60,828 nucleotides of DNA from JBOFDK01 sp051646925 (GCA_051646925.1 JBOFDK010000050.1:1-60828); one strand, 5' to 3'. Shown: positions 1-8,450, counted from the first letter of the stretch. The notes: a model not told the origin generated them from the letters alone. Program-made: numbers and translations.

Positions 1-215
1 AATTTTTCTTTTTTCATTTTTTTATTCCTCTTTTCTTTTAAATTATATTGTTAAATTTTTTTTACTTCTTTATTTTATTTCTTTATTTTATTTCTTTCTT
101 TTGTTTCTTTTTTCATAATATTAATCACTCTATTTCTAATAGATATCTGTATTTTTATATACTATTCAGCACCTACTTAAATTGCAACTTGTTTACTATA
201 TATTTTTTTTCAAAA

Positions 216-250
216 AAATAAGAACCTCATTTTATATGAGATTCTTATTT
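216..250 (-). terminator. intrinsic terminator
   Basis: An inverted repeat (AAATAAGAAnCTCA / TGAGnTTCTTATTT, short loop) lies just past the stop of the minus-strand gene at 289. On the minus strand it runs into a T-rich tract, as expected for a Rho-independent terminator. Confidence 0.75.
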
Positions 251-288
251 AGAATTGGACTATTGCAACGCTTTGATATCTTCTTTGT

Positions 289-1584
289 CTAATGCGAAAA
301 CTTTTCCTCTATCAATGTATCTAGTTCATCTATGGTCATAGTTACCGATATCCATCCCTTTACTTTATCGTCTAACTCTTTATAATAAAATACTATACGA
401 TTATCCTTAAAACTTACTTTAACCCCTTCAGCCTCGAAACCTATCAACCCTTTTTCTTTGACTTTTTCATTCATTAATTGATTCCACTTAGTTTGTGATA
501 CTTCATCTTGCTTAATATAATTTTCAACCGTTATTACTTCACCTGTTTTAGCTATATCAATATTTATACTATCATTAATACCAACAAACCCTAAACCTTC
601 CATATCAACACTTCCAAAGAATGTTATACTCAATACACTTTCATCCATTCTAGTTATACGATACCCTAGTCTTAACTCTTTATATTTGGTATCGTTATAT
701 TTTTCTACTATGCTATAAAGTGCTTTATTCATATCGTCTATTTTTATATTTCCCTCATAGTCTACTATTTCAGGATATTCCACTTTATTATTACTATCTA
801 GTAACCTCTGCTCAACTTTATAGTTTGCTTGCGATGAATATACTGTTTTCATTGGTATATTATTAATAGTAAATTCTTGTATACCCATAGCACCTGGTGC
901 TATTTCATATTTTTCAAAAACTACTACTACTTTACCATTTGCATCAATATAAAAGTTTTGGTCTTGAGCAATTCCTTCGAAATTTTCAAAATAAACCGTA
1001 CCTTTTGTTTTTTCTCGTTCTTCCATTTGTTTTTTTATTTCTTTATTAATATGTTCTTCATATCCTTCTTCAAATAAATCATCTAATGTTATTTGATTAT
1101 TGTTCATAAAATCTACATTATAAAAATACTGTTTATTATACGCCGATGGATAAGACTCAAAATAGTTAATCACAATCGATAGAATACCTTCTTTAGCGTA
1201 TTTTACACTATAGTCAATATCAACTTCTACCGGTAACAATTTCTCTTTTTTTCCACCTGTTTCTATAAAAATTTTTTCATATCCTAATGCTCTTTCTTTT
1301 GCTTCTTCTATTAAATTGTATATCTTCTTATCTATAGAATCATTTAGTTCTTCTATATATTCATTTTTTATTGAATTATTAATCTGTGGTATGTTCGCTT
1401 CAATCTTATATACATCCGTATCCTCTACCTTGCGTACAGATGTCACTAAATATTCACTTTTCGCATATTGAACACTTTGTTTATCTGTATTTATAACTTT
1501 TGCATTAATAACTAAACTACTCAGTAAAATACTCGTACCTATTATTACTGAAATCGTACTTTTTTTAACTATTTTTTTCACCAT
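289..1584 (-). CDS. secreted or membrane-anchored DUF4163/DUF3298 (RsiV/PdaC-like) protein
   Basis: About 431 residues. The N terminus has a basic stretch and one hydrophobic segment (STISVIIGTSILLSSLVINA) that reads as a signal peptide or anchor, so the rest should lie outside the membrane. The motif VFEKYEIAPGAMGIQEFTI is the typical end of a DUF3298 domain, preceded by the DUF4163-type region that contains YFESYPSAY. This pair of domains occurs in the anti-sigma factor RsiV and the deacetylase PdaC; no deacetylase domain is present here. A second, weaker DUF3298-like half may follow (about residues 260-430). An upstream ATG exists at 1605, but the ATG at 1584 has the only plausible ribosome binding site (AAGGG). 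Ligand and role are unknown; lysozyme or peptidoglycan sensing is an inference from relatives. Confidence 0.75.
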   Translation of the reverse strand: MVKKIVKKSTISVIIGTSILLSSLVINAKVINTDKQSVQYAKSEYLVTSVRKVEDTDVYKIEANIPQINNSIKNEYIEELNDSIDKKIYNLIEEAKERALGYEKIFIETGGKKEKLLPVEVDIDYSVKYAKEGILSIVINYFESYPSAYNKQYFYNVDFMNNNQITLDDLFEEGYEEHINKEIKKQMEEREKTKGTVYFENFEGIAQDQNFYIDANGKVVVVFEKYEIAPGAMGIQEFTINNIPMKTVYSSQANYKVEQRLLDSNNKVEYPEIVDYEGNIKIDDMNKALYSIVEKYNDTKYKELRLGYRITRMDESVLSITFFGSVDMEGLGFVGINDSINIDIAKTGEVITVENYIKQDEVSQTKWNQLMNEKVKEKGLIGFEAEGVKVSFKDNRIVFYYKELDDKVKGWISVTMTIDELDTLIEEKFSH

Positions 1585-1682
1585 TTTTACATATCCCTTC
1601 ATCATTAGTTTTTAATTATCTTTAAATAAACCTTCTTTTTATACTAGCCAATTTAAAATATTAAAATACATTTTCTCACTTA

Positions 1683-2264
1683 TTATTCTACCCAATATTG
1701 AGTTGCCGATACCCATACAGACCCTGTATTTAGTTTGTAATATTCATTTATATCACTATCCCATCCAGTTATTATTCGTATATACTCTGATTTATTTTCT
1801 TCGTATTCTACATACCCTATACATAGAACCCAGTGCCACGCGAAAATATTTTTAGCAAGCAATATACCACATGGTCTACCCGCATCAATAGCTTCTTTTA
1901 TTTCTATAAAATTATTAATGCTACTATATTTCAAATTATAACCTCTTGTTTCAAAATATTTTTTCGCATCCGTTGCAACTCTTAACACCGGTCCATCTCC
2001 CGTTATACTGTATATAGCCTTAAACGTACCTACATTACTATTGTTAATTAATAATTTATTTTTGCCTAGTTTTGCAAAATATAAAGCTAAATTTGTAATA
2101 AAAGTTGTTGCACAATGCTCTTTAGCTATTTTTTCAAAACTGCTCATCCTTACCCATTCTCTATTTTCTGCACTCTTAATTACAACTTCTCTGTACTTGC
2201 CACTCGGCATACCTTCCTTGTCTATAAATCCATAATTTTTTATTTTTTTATCTTTTATAAGCAT
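1683..2264 (-). CDS. papain-like cysteine peptidase (C39-like)
   Basis: About 193 residues without a signal peptide or membrane segment. The candidate triad has the order expected of papain-like/C39 folds: Cys in EHCATTFITNLALYF (about residue 51), His in FAWHWVLCIGY (about 144) and Asp in GWDSDINEYY (about 169). The His-hydrophobic-GY strand followed by a W/D turn is typical of the C39-like peptidase_C39_2 group. The ATG at 2264 is chosen because AGAGG lies 8 nt upstream; an earlier GTG overlaps that site. There is no ABC exporter or bacteriocin gene next to it, so a leader-peptidase role is not supported. The substrate is unknown. Confidence 0.65.
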   Translation of the reverse strand: MLIKDKKIKNYGFIDKEGMPSGKYREVVIKSAENREWVRMSSFEKIAKEHCATTFITNLALYFAKLGKNKLLINNSNVGTFKAIYSITGDGPVLRVATDAKKYFETRGYNLKYSSINNFIEIKEAIDAGRPCGILLAKNIFAWHWVLCIGYVEYEENKSEYIRIITGWDSDINEYYKLNTGSVWVSATQYWVE

Positions 2265-2334
2265 TTTTACCACCTCTCAGTTCTCATAATAATAGACGTT
2301 TATACACTATCTTAGTTTATAAATTAAAACAGTT

Positions 2335-3750
2335 TTACTCTTTTGTTACATCATATACATCAACCAACTGCAGCGTATTTTTATCACTTACAAGAAGTAT
2401 ATTATCTTCATATATATATATAACACCGTCTTTCAAATCTTGATTTAATTTTGATAAATTATTAATCACTTTTTCCATACCACTACTAAGTTCTGATAAC
2501 AAGCTATTTAATTCTATATTTTGTTCATTTAATTTTTTACTTTCATAATTTCCAACAAAAAAATCCGTTATCGCATCTACTATGCATACAACAATCACTA
2601 CACTTATAATTGAAACACCAATTCTCCACTTGTCAATGCCCGAATTTTTAATTTTTAATTCTGTTTCTTCTATAATTGCACGATTACTTGTTTTCATATC
2701 GGCTATATCAGCCAATTCATTAATTTGAACTTTATCTACGTCTTCTAGCATTGCACACATTTCTATATGCTTCGGTAAAACACTCTTGTAATCTTTAACA
2801 ATTTTCTTCTCACCTAGCTCCATCAAATAATTTTCATACGGTCCATTGCCAATATAAAACTTATTAAAGTCCTTGCTAAACTGTACTATGTACTGTCCCT
2901 CATTATTTGCTTTTCCTATAAAAATTTCCAGAAAATTACCCATTGATTCTTTATAATTTGTCTTTCGCAAAATCTTCACTACTTCAGCGTCTGTAATAAT
3001 ATCTTTATAGTCATTATAAAGAGCATTTTCTTCCATTAGTTGTTTACTCAATTCATTTTTAATGTCATTTATACGCCTATTTTTATGACCCAAAAATTGA
3101 TGTTGAATATCTCTTCTGCGATCCTGCCATCCTTTATCTAGCAGCTCTAAACCTCGTTCAAACTCTTCTTTCGTTAGCTTAATTACTCCATATTTATATT
3201 TTATCATCTGTTTTTGACGTTCATTTTTGTAGCATTCCATGACCTTTTCATCAACAATCTTACGACTGTCAAAATTTTCTAAATTTATATTTTTTTCATA
3301 TGCACTCCACACACTACCTCCTGATGGTTGTATCATAATTCTAATTAATGGGTATACCTTCTTATACACTAATATAAAAGTAGCCAATCCACTTATTATA
3401 TCTACACCTATACTAATTGCAATTTTGTCTATAACCTTTTTATTAAAATTCGTTTGTATATTTTTGTTATTTACGATAAACTTTTTAATTCCTATTTTTT
3501 CCACAATTGCATTTATTTTCGTTTCAAGAATATCTGCATATTCATTCATTTCATCTATGCATTCTTCAATTTTATCATCCATGATATTTTTTTTTAATTT
3601 CGGAATTTCTATTTGCCTCCCCGCTATATCACTAAATTCATTCCAAACTATCTTATATCTCTCAAATAAAGAGATAAGTTGTTTCTCCATTTTCTTTATT
3701 TGTTTTTCTTTTTGAGAATTTTCAGGAAATATTATTTGTTTAAATATCAC
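2335..3750 (-). CDS. unrecognised family: two hydrophobic segments between coiled coils (copy A)
   Basis: 471 residues starting at GTG, with AGAGGTG 8 nt upstream. The order is: charged helical N terminus with predicted coiled coil (about 14-90), hydrophobic segment (about 108-140), a central 230-residue helical region, a clear transmembrane helix (about 376-400, GVSIISVVIVVCIVDAITDFF), a second coiled coil (about 403-440) and a short beta-like tail ending in KDGVIYIYEDNILLVSDKNT. The N terminus (LFERYKIVWNEF, ECIDEM) and the tail (NQDLKDG, LLVSDK) match the plus-strand protein at 6.2-7.5 kb and the remnant between them, so this is a local paralogous family. I do not recognise it. Membrane-inserted alpha-helical toxins have a comparable layout, but that is only an analogy. 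Confidence 0.7.
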   Translation of the reverse strand: MIFKQIIFPENSQKEKQIKKMEKQLISLFERYKIVWNEFSDIAGRQIEIPKLKKNIMDDKIEECIDEMNEYADILETKINAIVEKIGIKKFIVNNKNIQTNFNKKVIDKIAISIGVDIISGLATFILVYKKVYPLIRIMIQPSGGSVWSAYEKNINLENFDSRKIVDEKVMECYKNERQKQMIKYKYGVIKLTKEEFERGLELLDKGWQDRRRDIQHQFLGHKNRRINDIKNELSKQLMEENALYNDYKDIITDAEVVKILRKTNYKESMGNFLEIFIGKANNEGQYIVQFSKDFNKFYIGNGPYENYLMELGEKKIVKDYKSVLPKHIEMCAMLEDVDKVQINELADIADMKTSNRAIIEETELKIKNSGIDKWRIGVSIISVVIVVCIVDAITDFFVGNYESKKLNEQNIELNSLLSELSSGMEKVINNLSKLNQDLKDGVIYIYEDNILLVSDKNTLQLVDVYDVTKE

Positions 3751-4042
3751 TTATATACACCTCTATTTATTTTGATTTTTATTAACAATCATTTAAGCTT
3801 ACTCCTTTTTTATCCTTAAAATAATTTGTTATATTTCACGATATATTTATTTGTTATATAACTAAATATGTTTTCACTTTTTTAATATGCTACGCCTTTT
3901 TCATTCATAAGTATTCTAGTTAAAACCTTTCATAATATAATACTCATTGTATGTTTTATTTTTGAATCATATTACAAAATTAACATTCTTGTAATGCTTT
4001 AAATTCACATTAACAACAAACACCAATTACATATTTGTTATA
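3751..4042. other. AT-rich intergenic region between copy A and the radical SAM gene
   Basis: No open frame with a ribosome binding site was seen. It should hold the promoter of the minus-strand gene that starts at 3750, but no clean consensus could be picked out of the AT-rich background. Confidence 0.4.
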
Positions 4043-4090
4043 AAAAAAAACTCGTAAGCTTATATTAATAAATAGCTTACGAATTTTTTA
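4043..4090 (-). terminator. intrinsic terminator
   Basis: Arms TTCGTAAGCT and AGCTTACGAG flank an AT loop and are followed on the minus strand by a T9 run. It closes the DUF1653/radical SAM pair whose last stop is at 4095. Confidence 0.85.
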
Positions 4091-4094
4091 TTGT

Positions 4095-4964
4095 TTAATT
4101 AAATTTTTGTGCATATCCACATCTTTTGCATAATTCTTCTACTGCACATCTATTTTGAAAACCTTTTTGTATGGTTTTTACTCTATCACTTTCTAAAATT
4201 GTTTTTAATGAATTAGTATATATATTTCCTAATGGTATATTTCCTTCTCCATCCAAACAACATGGCACAATAGTTCCATCTACCAAAATACCTATATGGT
4301 CTTTAAGTCCATAACAAAATACATTCTCACTTATAATCTCTCTATCTTTATTTGGCCACTCAAACTTTTCCGCCATATTAATATATAGTTTAGGTCCAAT
4401 CTTTAAACTGTTTTTTTCTTCTAATTCTTCAATGTCCTCTGCATCTATTGATAATTTTTTTTGTAGTATTTTCATTATTGAATCATTCAGCGTATTTGCA
4501 CCTTTTATATTTTCCGCATCCTTATTCCACAGCCTAATACTGCATATAATATTTTTAGATGTAGCCTTCTCAGTAAACGCTATCACTTCATCTATATACT
4601 TCTCAAAACTCATCTCGCTTTTATTCGCCTCATAACTATGAAGGGATATATTCACTTGTCTAAGAGCTTTTGAACTCGTAAGTATTTCTTGATTTTTTTT
4701 AAGCAATGTACCATTAGTTGTAATATTAACTTTAAACCCTTCTTTCTCCGCTTCTTTTAAAAATATTTCGAGCTGCGGATTAAGTAGTGGCTCCCCCATA
4801 AGATGAAAGTATAAGTAACTTGTATACGGTTTAACTTCTTGCAAAATATATTTGAATTCCTCCTCTATCATGTATCTAAGCTTTCTTTTTGTTTTTGGAC
4901 AAAAATCACAACTTAAATTACAAATGTTTGTAATCTCCACATATATTTTTTTAAATTTTCCCAT
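4095..4964 (-). CDS. radical SAM protein with SPASM-type C-terminal cluster site
   Basis: About 289 residues. The radical SAM 4Fe-4S motif is CNLSCDFC (Cx3Cx2C) near the N terminus, followed by the glycine-rich SAM strand FHLMGEPLLNP. The C-terminal part has a SPASM-like cysteine set: FCYGLKDH, VPCCLDGEG and CAVEELCKRCGY, the last typical of auxiliary cluster binding. Such proteins modify peptides or act as anaerobic maturases. There is no obvious precursor-peptide gene next to it, so the substrate is unknown. Although an ATG occurs 27 nt earlier, GAGGAG lies 7 nt from the ATG at 4964, making that the better start. The DUF1653 gene ends 36 nt upstream, so the two are probably cotranscribed. 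Confidence 0.85.
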   Translation of the reverse strand: MGKFKKIYVEITNICNLSCDFCPKTKRKLRYMIEEEFKYILQEVKPYTSYLYFHLMGEPLLNPQLEIFLKEAEKEGFKVNITTNGTLLKKNQEILTSSKALRQVNISLHSYEANKSEMSFEKYIDEVIAFTEKATSKNIICSIRLWNKDAENIKGANTLNDSIMKILQKKLSIDAEDIEELEEKNSLKIGPKLYINMAEKFEWPNKDREIISENVFCYGLKDHIGILVDGTIVPCCLDGEGNIPLGNIYTNSLKTILESDRVKTIQKGFQNRCAVEELCKRCGYAQKFN

Positions 4965-5000
4965 ATTATACTCCTCTATATTCTTAAACATCTAACTTTG

Positions 5001-5240
5001 CTAATTTCCTCTATATAATTCGAATCTATATTTTTGTTTTGTTATATTCCCATCTCTATCCTTAGGTACTTCTTCGCTAAACATCTCTAACGGTCTTGCA
5101 TACATATTATATGGCTCATACAACGCTTGATATGATACTAATAATTCCCTTGTTTCTGTATGTTCAATGATATCATGCACATAATATAATTTGCCTTTAA
5201 AATGCTTGTACGGTCTTTTTGCCTGAATCCGTCTTGTCAT
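5001..5240 (-). CDS. DUF1653 domain protein
   Basis: 79 residues that are almost entirely a DUF1653 domain: YKHFKGKLYYVHDIIEHTET, then LLVSYQALYEPYN, then ARPLEMFSEEV. This small beta-rich domain is common and mostly uncharacterised in bacteria. It precedes the radical SAM gene on the same strand with a short gap and is likely in the same operon. No membrane segment or metal site is visible. Confidence 0.88.
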   Translation of the reverse strand: MTRRIQAKRPYKHFKGKLYYVHDIIEHTETRELLVSYQALYEPYNMYARPLEMFSEEVPKDRDGNITKQKYRFELYRGN

Positions 5241-5562
5241 ACTTTAACCTCTATCTTCTTTTTTATTTTATTATTCATTTTTATTATACAATATAATACT
5301 TCCTATTGTTAACTCTTCATATTTACCACTTATTTATATTAATCTCCACCTAATTATATTTTATTTATAAAATCTAATCACTATATAATATTTATATACA
5401 CATAGTATTTATTTCAAATTTTACAAATTCACGATAGTTATATTTGTTTTTTAATTTTATTACATGCCACTTATTCATTTATAATTTTTAATAGTATCAA
5501 AAAACATACTCATACATATACTGTATTTCCAAATATAATTAGTGAAATTTTATTTAAAAGGA
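5241..5562. other. AT-rich intergenic region, divergent promoters expected
   Basis: No coding frame with a start and ribosome binding site was seen on either strand. The region separates the minus-strand DUF1653 gene from the plus-strand remnant at 5.56 kb, so it should hold two divergent promoters. I see nothing else definable in it. Confidence 0.4.
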
Positions 5563-6211
5563 GTGATTATTATTATTATATTTGACAATCTTTTTTTCCA
5601 AACAATAGGATAAAAAAAGAAAAAATAAAAGTTCTCGAAGAAGAACTATCTACGCTTTTTATAAACTACTCTACTGCATGGAATAACTTTTGTAACCAAG
5701 TAAGTCCAACTGATGCAGTTCCTCTATTACAAAAATCACTAAAACCAAACTCTCTAGCTGAATGTATAGACGAAATAGATAACGCTACAAAAAAACTTGA
5801 TAATATTATAAAACTGAAAATTACGACAATCTTTAAAACCTTTTCAAAAATTTTTTCATCCGAAATAGAAAATATGCCTATAATTTATAAGAGTATCAAT
5901 TTTATAAATCTAAATATTTCAACCCAACAGCAATAGGCATTGCAATTACAATAGAAAGCATACTTCTAATTGATGCTATCATATGTTGTATAGAAGGATA
6001 TTGTCTTAGTGAATAATTAAATACACAACTTAAAAATATGAATAATATAGTAGGAGAACTAACCTCTACTATGAGTCGTGAAACTACAAATCTTATACAA
6101 CTAACACATTATCTAAAAGACGGTATTATTTGGATAGATAAACAACATATGTTATTTGTTGATGAAAAAACATCTAGCGCTAAATTAATAAAAATATATG
6201 AAATAAACTAA
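5563..6211 (+). pseudogene. decayed copy of the two-hydrophobic-segment family (copy B)
   Basis: The region opens with the same AAAGGAG-T-rich start as the next gene and translates as IFDNLFFQTIG, then a stop, then an N-terminal coil that closely matches the 6.2 kb gene (EEELSTLF, YSTAWNNFCNQV, AECIDEIDNATKKLDNII). After about 100 codons the match jumps, across frame changes and stops, to the C-terminal membrane helix and tail (IESILLIDAIICCIEGY, NIVGELTSTMSRET, LKDGIIWIDKQHMLFVDEKT). Roughly 250 codons of the central region are missing. It is a duplicated copy inactivated by an internal deletion and point stops. It ends 17 nt before the GTG of the intact copy. Confidence 0.85.
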
Positions 6212-6228
6212 ATTTTCAAACAAAAGGA

Positions 6229-7512
6229 GTGGTTATTATTATATTTGATAATATTATTTATCCCGATAATAAGAACAAAAAAGAAAAAATAAAAATTATC
6301 GAGCAAGAACTATCTACGCTTTTTTCAAATTACTCTATCGCATGGAATAATTTTTGCGAACAAATAGATTTAAATAATGCAGTTCCCAAATTACAAAAAT
6401 CACTAAAAACAAACTCTTTAACTGAATGTATAGACGAGATAGATCACGCTACAAAAACACTTGATAACATTATCAAAAATGCCACTGAAAAACTAGAATC
6501 AGCAAATTTATTTACAAAAACAGACTATACGTTTAAAACTTTACAACCTGTTCAACTACAAGAATTTATAAAATATACTCCCCTTTTAGCTGGTGGACTA
6601 ACAGGCCTCGGCATAACAAGTTTAGTATATAGGGCAAAATTTCACAATCTGCACAGTTTACAAAAAAGCGATGCAATCTATTCAGCCTTTTCAGAAATAT
6701 TTTCCAACGAGCTAAATGAAATTCATTCAATTTATACTACTATGGATTTCAATAATCTAACTATGACTTCAAACAAACTTGAAAATCTTACTTATAACAA
6801 AGTATTCAAGTTATACAATGAATATATACACAAAATACAAAACTCACCATTTAAAACTTTACTATATGAACGTGGTGATACTTTTATTACACAAGGTTAT
6901 AATACTATAAATGGTGTTATTTCTAATATATTAAAACATGCGTCTGACATGAATCAGCAACCTGATGCAGTTAGCCAGTTTGTATTACATCTAAAAGATT
7001 CACTAACAATGGACACTTATACTTCTAGTCTAGATAAAACTATATCTAGTGCTCCCTCTCTTCCATCAAATTCTTTTGATATTTTTAAAAATTTCGCAAA
7101 AGAAAATACATCCAAACAATACAAAAACACACCTCTTCTACCTTCTACCAAAGAAAAATTAGAACTATTTAATGCCAATAATATAGCGAAACATGCAACA
7201 CTATCTAAATCTGAATATTTTATAATATCAACAATAGGTATTGTAATTACAATAGCAAGCATACTTATCTTTGATGCTATTATATGTTGTATAGAGGGCT
7301 ATTTCCTTAGTAAACAACTAACTATGAGACTTCAGGATATGAACAATATACTAGGCGAACTAACAGTAACTATGACCAAGGAAACTATAAATATTGTACA
7401 ACTAACACAAAACCTAAAAGATGGCACCATTTGGCTAGATAAACATCATATGTTACTTGTAGATAAAGAAACATATGATACTAACTTAATACATTTATCT
7501 GAAATAAACTAA
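6229..7512 (+). CDS. unrecognised family: two hydrophobic segments between coiled coils (copy C)
   Basis: 427 residues if read from the GTG at 6229. Layout: helical coiled-coil N terminus (about 15-95), hydrophobic segment (about 115-134, LLAGGLTGLGITSLVY), a long helical middle, a transmembrane helix (about 345-372, IVITIASILIFDAIICCIEG), a short coil and the tail TQNLKDGTIWLDKHHMLLVDKET. It is a paralogue of the minus-strand protein at 2.3-3.75 kb and near-identical in places to the remnant just upstream. The GTG overlaps the AAAGGAG ribosome binding site, so it is a poor start. Aligned with copy A (GTG-ATA-TTT), the matching codon here is ATT at 6238, 8 nt from the site; see findings. Function unknown. 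Confidence 0.7.
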   Translation: MVIIIFDNIIYPDNKNKKEKIKIIEQELSTLFSNYSIAWNNFCEQIDLNNAVPKLQKSLKTNSLTECIDEIDHATKTLDNIIKNATEKLESANLFTKTDYTFKTLQPVQLQEFIKYTPLLAGGLTGLGITSLVYRAKFHNLHSLQKSDAIYSAFSEIFSNELNEIHSIYTTMDFNNLTMTSNKLENLTYNKVFKLYNEYIHKIQNSPFKTLLYERGDTFITQGYNTINGVISNILKHASDMNQQPDAVSQFVLHLKDSLTMDTYTSSLDKTISSAPSLPSNSFDIFKNFAKENTSKQYKNTPLLPSTKEKLELFNANNIAKHATLSKSEYFIISTIGIVITIASILIFDAIICCIEGYFLSKQLTMRLQDMNNILGELTVTMTKETINIVQLTQNLKDGTIWLDKHHMLLVDKETYDTNLIHLSEIN

Positions 7513-7755
7513 CTGAAATACCTTAGATGAAATAAAAAGATAGCGACATACTATAGCTAAAAGAATTTTCTCTCTGCTATTAAGTATGTCGCTATCTTTT
7601 TCTAATTTATTATCTTTCCAACTTCCCATTCTAGAAACAATCTCATCTGTATTAATCCTGTATCCCATATTTTTACTTTCTAGATATAATGCTCTATACA
7701 TAGAAGTTTTACCCGCACCATTTACACCCGCGAACAAAGTATATTGTTTTCTCAT
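7495..7755 (-). pseudogene. zeta-toxin kinase, truncated after the N-terminal third
   Basis: The 86-residue frame starts with the zeta-toxin N terminus: FAGVNGAGKTSMY carries the Walker A P-loop and RINTDEIVSRMGSW the following conserved strand. Zeta toxins phosphorylate UDP-N-acetyl-sugars and are normally about 190-270 residues. Here recognisable sequence ends near residue 57, where the frame enters a 68-bp hairpin (7534-7601); the last 30 residues look random. The conserved C-terminal half is absent, so the toxin is presumably inactive. It overlaps the upstream antitoxin-like gene by an ATGA junction and runs into the 3' end of the convergent gene ending at 7512. Confidence 0.75.
7534..7601. 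terminator. long perfect hairpin with U-tract (shared terminator or small inserted element)
   Basis: A 19-bp perfect inverted repeat (left arm AAAAAGATAGCGACATACT at 7534-7552, right arm at 7583-7601) with an inner TAGC/GCTA pairing and A/T runs on both outsides. It lies 21 nt past the stop of the plus-strand gene, so it can end that transcript, and it also forms the coding end of the truncated zeta gene. It may have replaced the missing zeta-toxin sequence. Confidence 0.75.
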
Positions 7756-7931
7756 ATTACATCACTTTCTATAATCTTCTTCTGCTTCTTCTTAAGTAAC
7801 AAATTTGCTAATGTCATGTAAAAGTCTTGCTCTTCCTTAGTTTTAGATTCTTTAAAAAGCTCTTGAAGCTCCTCATATGAATAACCAATAAACTCTTGAT
7901 ATAAGTTATGGTGCTGTATTGTTGTTTGCAT
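7752..7931 (-). CDS. small antitoxin-like protein upstream of the zeta-toxin remnant
   Basis: A 59-residue frame starting at the ATG at 7931, with AAAGGAG 9 nt upstream; its TGA overlaps the zeta ATG (ATGA). It reads as helical and acidic in the middle (YSYEELQELFKESKTKEEQ), then a lysine-rich tail (LLKKKQKKIIESDVI). Small helical genes translationally coupled to a zeta kinase are usually the cognate antitoxin, and that is the basis for the call. It appears intact although the toxin is not, as expected when toxin loss leaves a harmless antitoxin behind. Confidence 0.6.
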   Translation of the reverse strand: MQTTIQHHNLYQEFIGYSYEELQELFKESKTKEEQDFYMTLANLLLKKKQKKIIESDVI

Positions 7932-8028
7932 ATCTTATTGCTCCTTTCCTAACACTTCCTTTAGTTCTATTTAATTATATTATATACTCCTAAACTTATC
8001 TTAATCAATTCCTTTTGGTTGTTTTACC

Positions 8029-8067
8029 CGACGTTCACGTCGACCTCGCGACGTCGTAACGACGACG
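8029..8067. other. CpG-dense inverted-repeat patch of unknown function
   Basis: Within very AT-rich intergenic DNA, 39 bp contain 11 CG dinucleotides. Two small perfect hairpins stand in series, CGACG-TTCA-CGTCG (8029-8042) and CGTCG-TAA-CGACG (8052-8064), separated by a segment containing the 8-bp palindrome CGACGTCG. The arms are interchangeable, so several alternative foldings are possible. No coding frame crosses it convincingly. Confidence 0.5.
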
Positions 8068-8128
8068 GCTAATTGAAACTACTTAACACTATTCAAAAAT
8101 GCTCATTATTTTGTTACAATAACCAAAA

Positions 8129-8163
8129 ACTCGCAAGCCATTGATAGTCAATAACTTACGAGT
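8129..8163 (-). terminator. terminator of tRNA-Arg(CCT)
   Basis: Arms ACTCGTAAG and CTTGCGAGT with an inner ATTGA/TCAAT pairing, followed on the minus strand by TTTTTGGTT. It lies 11 nt past the 3' end of the tRNA gene. Confidence 0.75.
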
Positions 8164-8174
8164 CTCATGTAATT

Positions 8175-8246
8175 GCACCTGACATGATTCGAACATGCGA
8201 CGCACGGTTTAGGAAACCGACGCTCTATCCCCTGAGCTACAGATGC
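8175..8246 (-). tRNA. tRNA-Arg (anticodon CCT)
   Basis: Read on the minus strand: acceptor GCATCTG pairs with CAGGTGC, D arm GCTC...GAGC, anticodon loop TTCCTAA with CCT at 34-36, T arm with GTTCGAATC. 72 nt without an encoded CCA. tRNA-Arg(CCT) genes are frequent integration targets, and this one adjoins a broken toxin gene, but no duplicated 3' end was seen nearby. Confidence 0.93.
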
Positions 8247-8362
8247 ATATATTTTACTACCTATATATTTTAACGTTTTACCATGTTTACGTCAAGCATA
8301 TAACTACTTGCTTTTCATCCTACTTATATATTATATGTATCACTATTTCAATTAATTACAAT

Positions 8363-8400
8363 AAAAAATGTAGAGATTTAAAAATCCTCTACATTTTTTA
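8363..8400 (-). terminator. intrinsic terminator
   Basis: AAAATGTAGAG pairs with CTCTACATTTT around an A/T loop, with a T6 tract on both sides. It lies 50 nt past the stop of the minus-strand gene ending at 8451. Confidence 0.85.
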
Positions 8401-8450
8401 TTAATTTAAATAAATACTTTTAAACAACACTATTATCCAAGTTAAAACAT

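Noticed and set aside
1683..2264. Bacteriocin leader peptidase with exporter
   Set aside because: No ABC transporter domain in the protein or next to it, and no double-glycine precursor gene was seen.
3239..3715. Long plus-strand open frame of 158 codons opposite copy A
   Set aside because: It is hydrophobic antisense shadow of a well-supported minus-strand coding region and has no ribosome binding site.
8175..8246. tRNA-Arg(CCT) as the boundary of a second integrated element
   Set aside because: I found no duplicated 3' end of this tRNA and no integrase nearby in the window.
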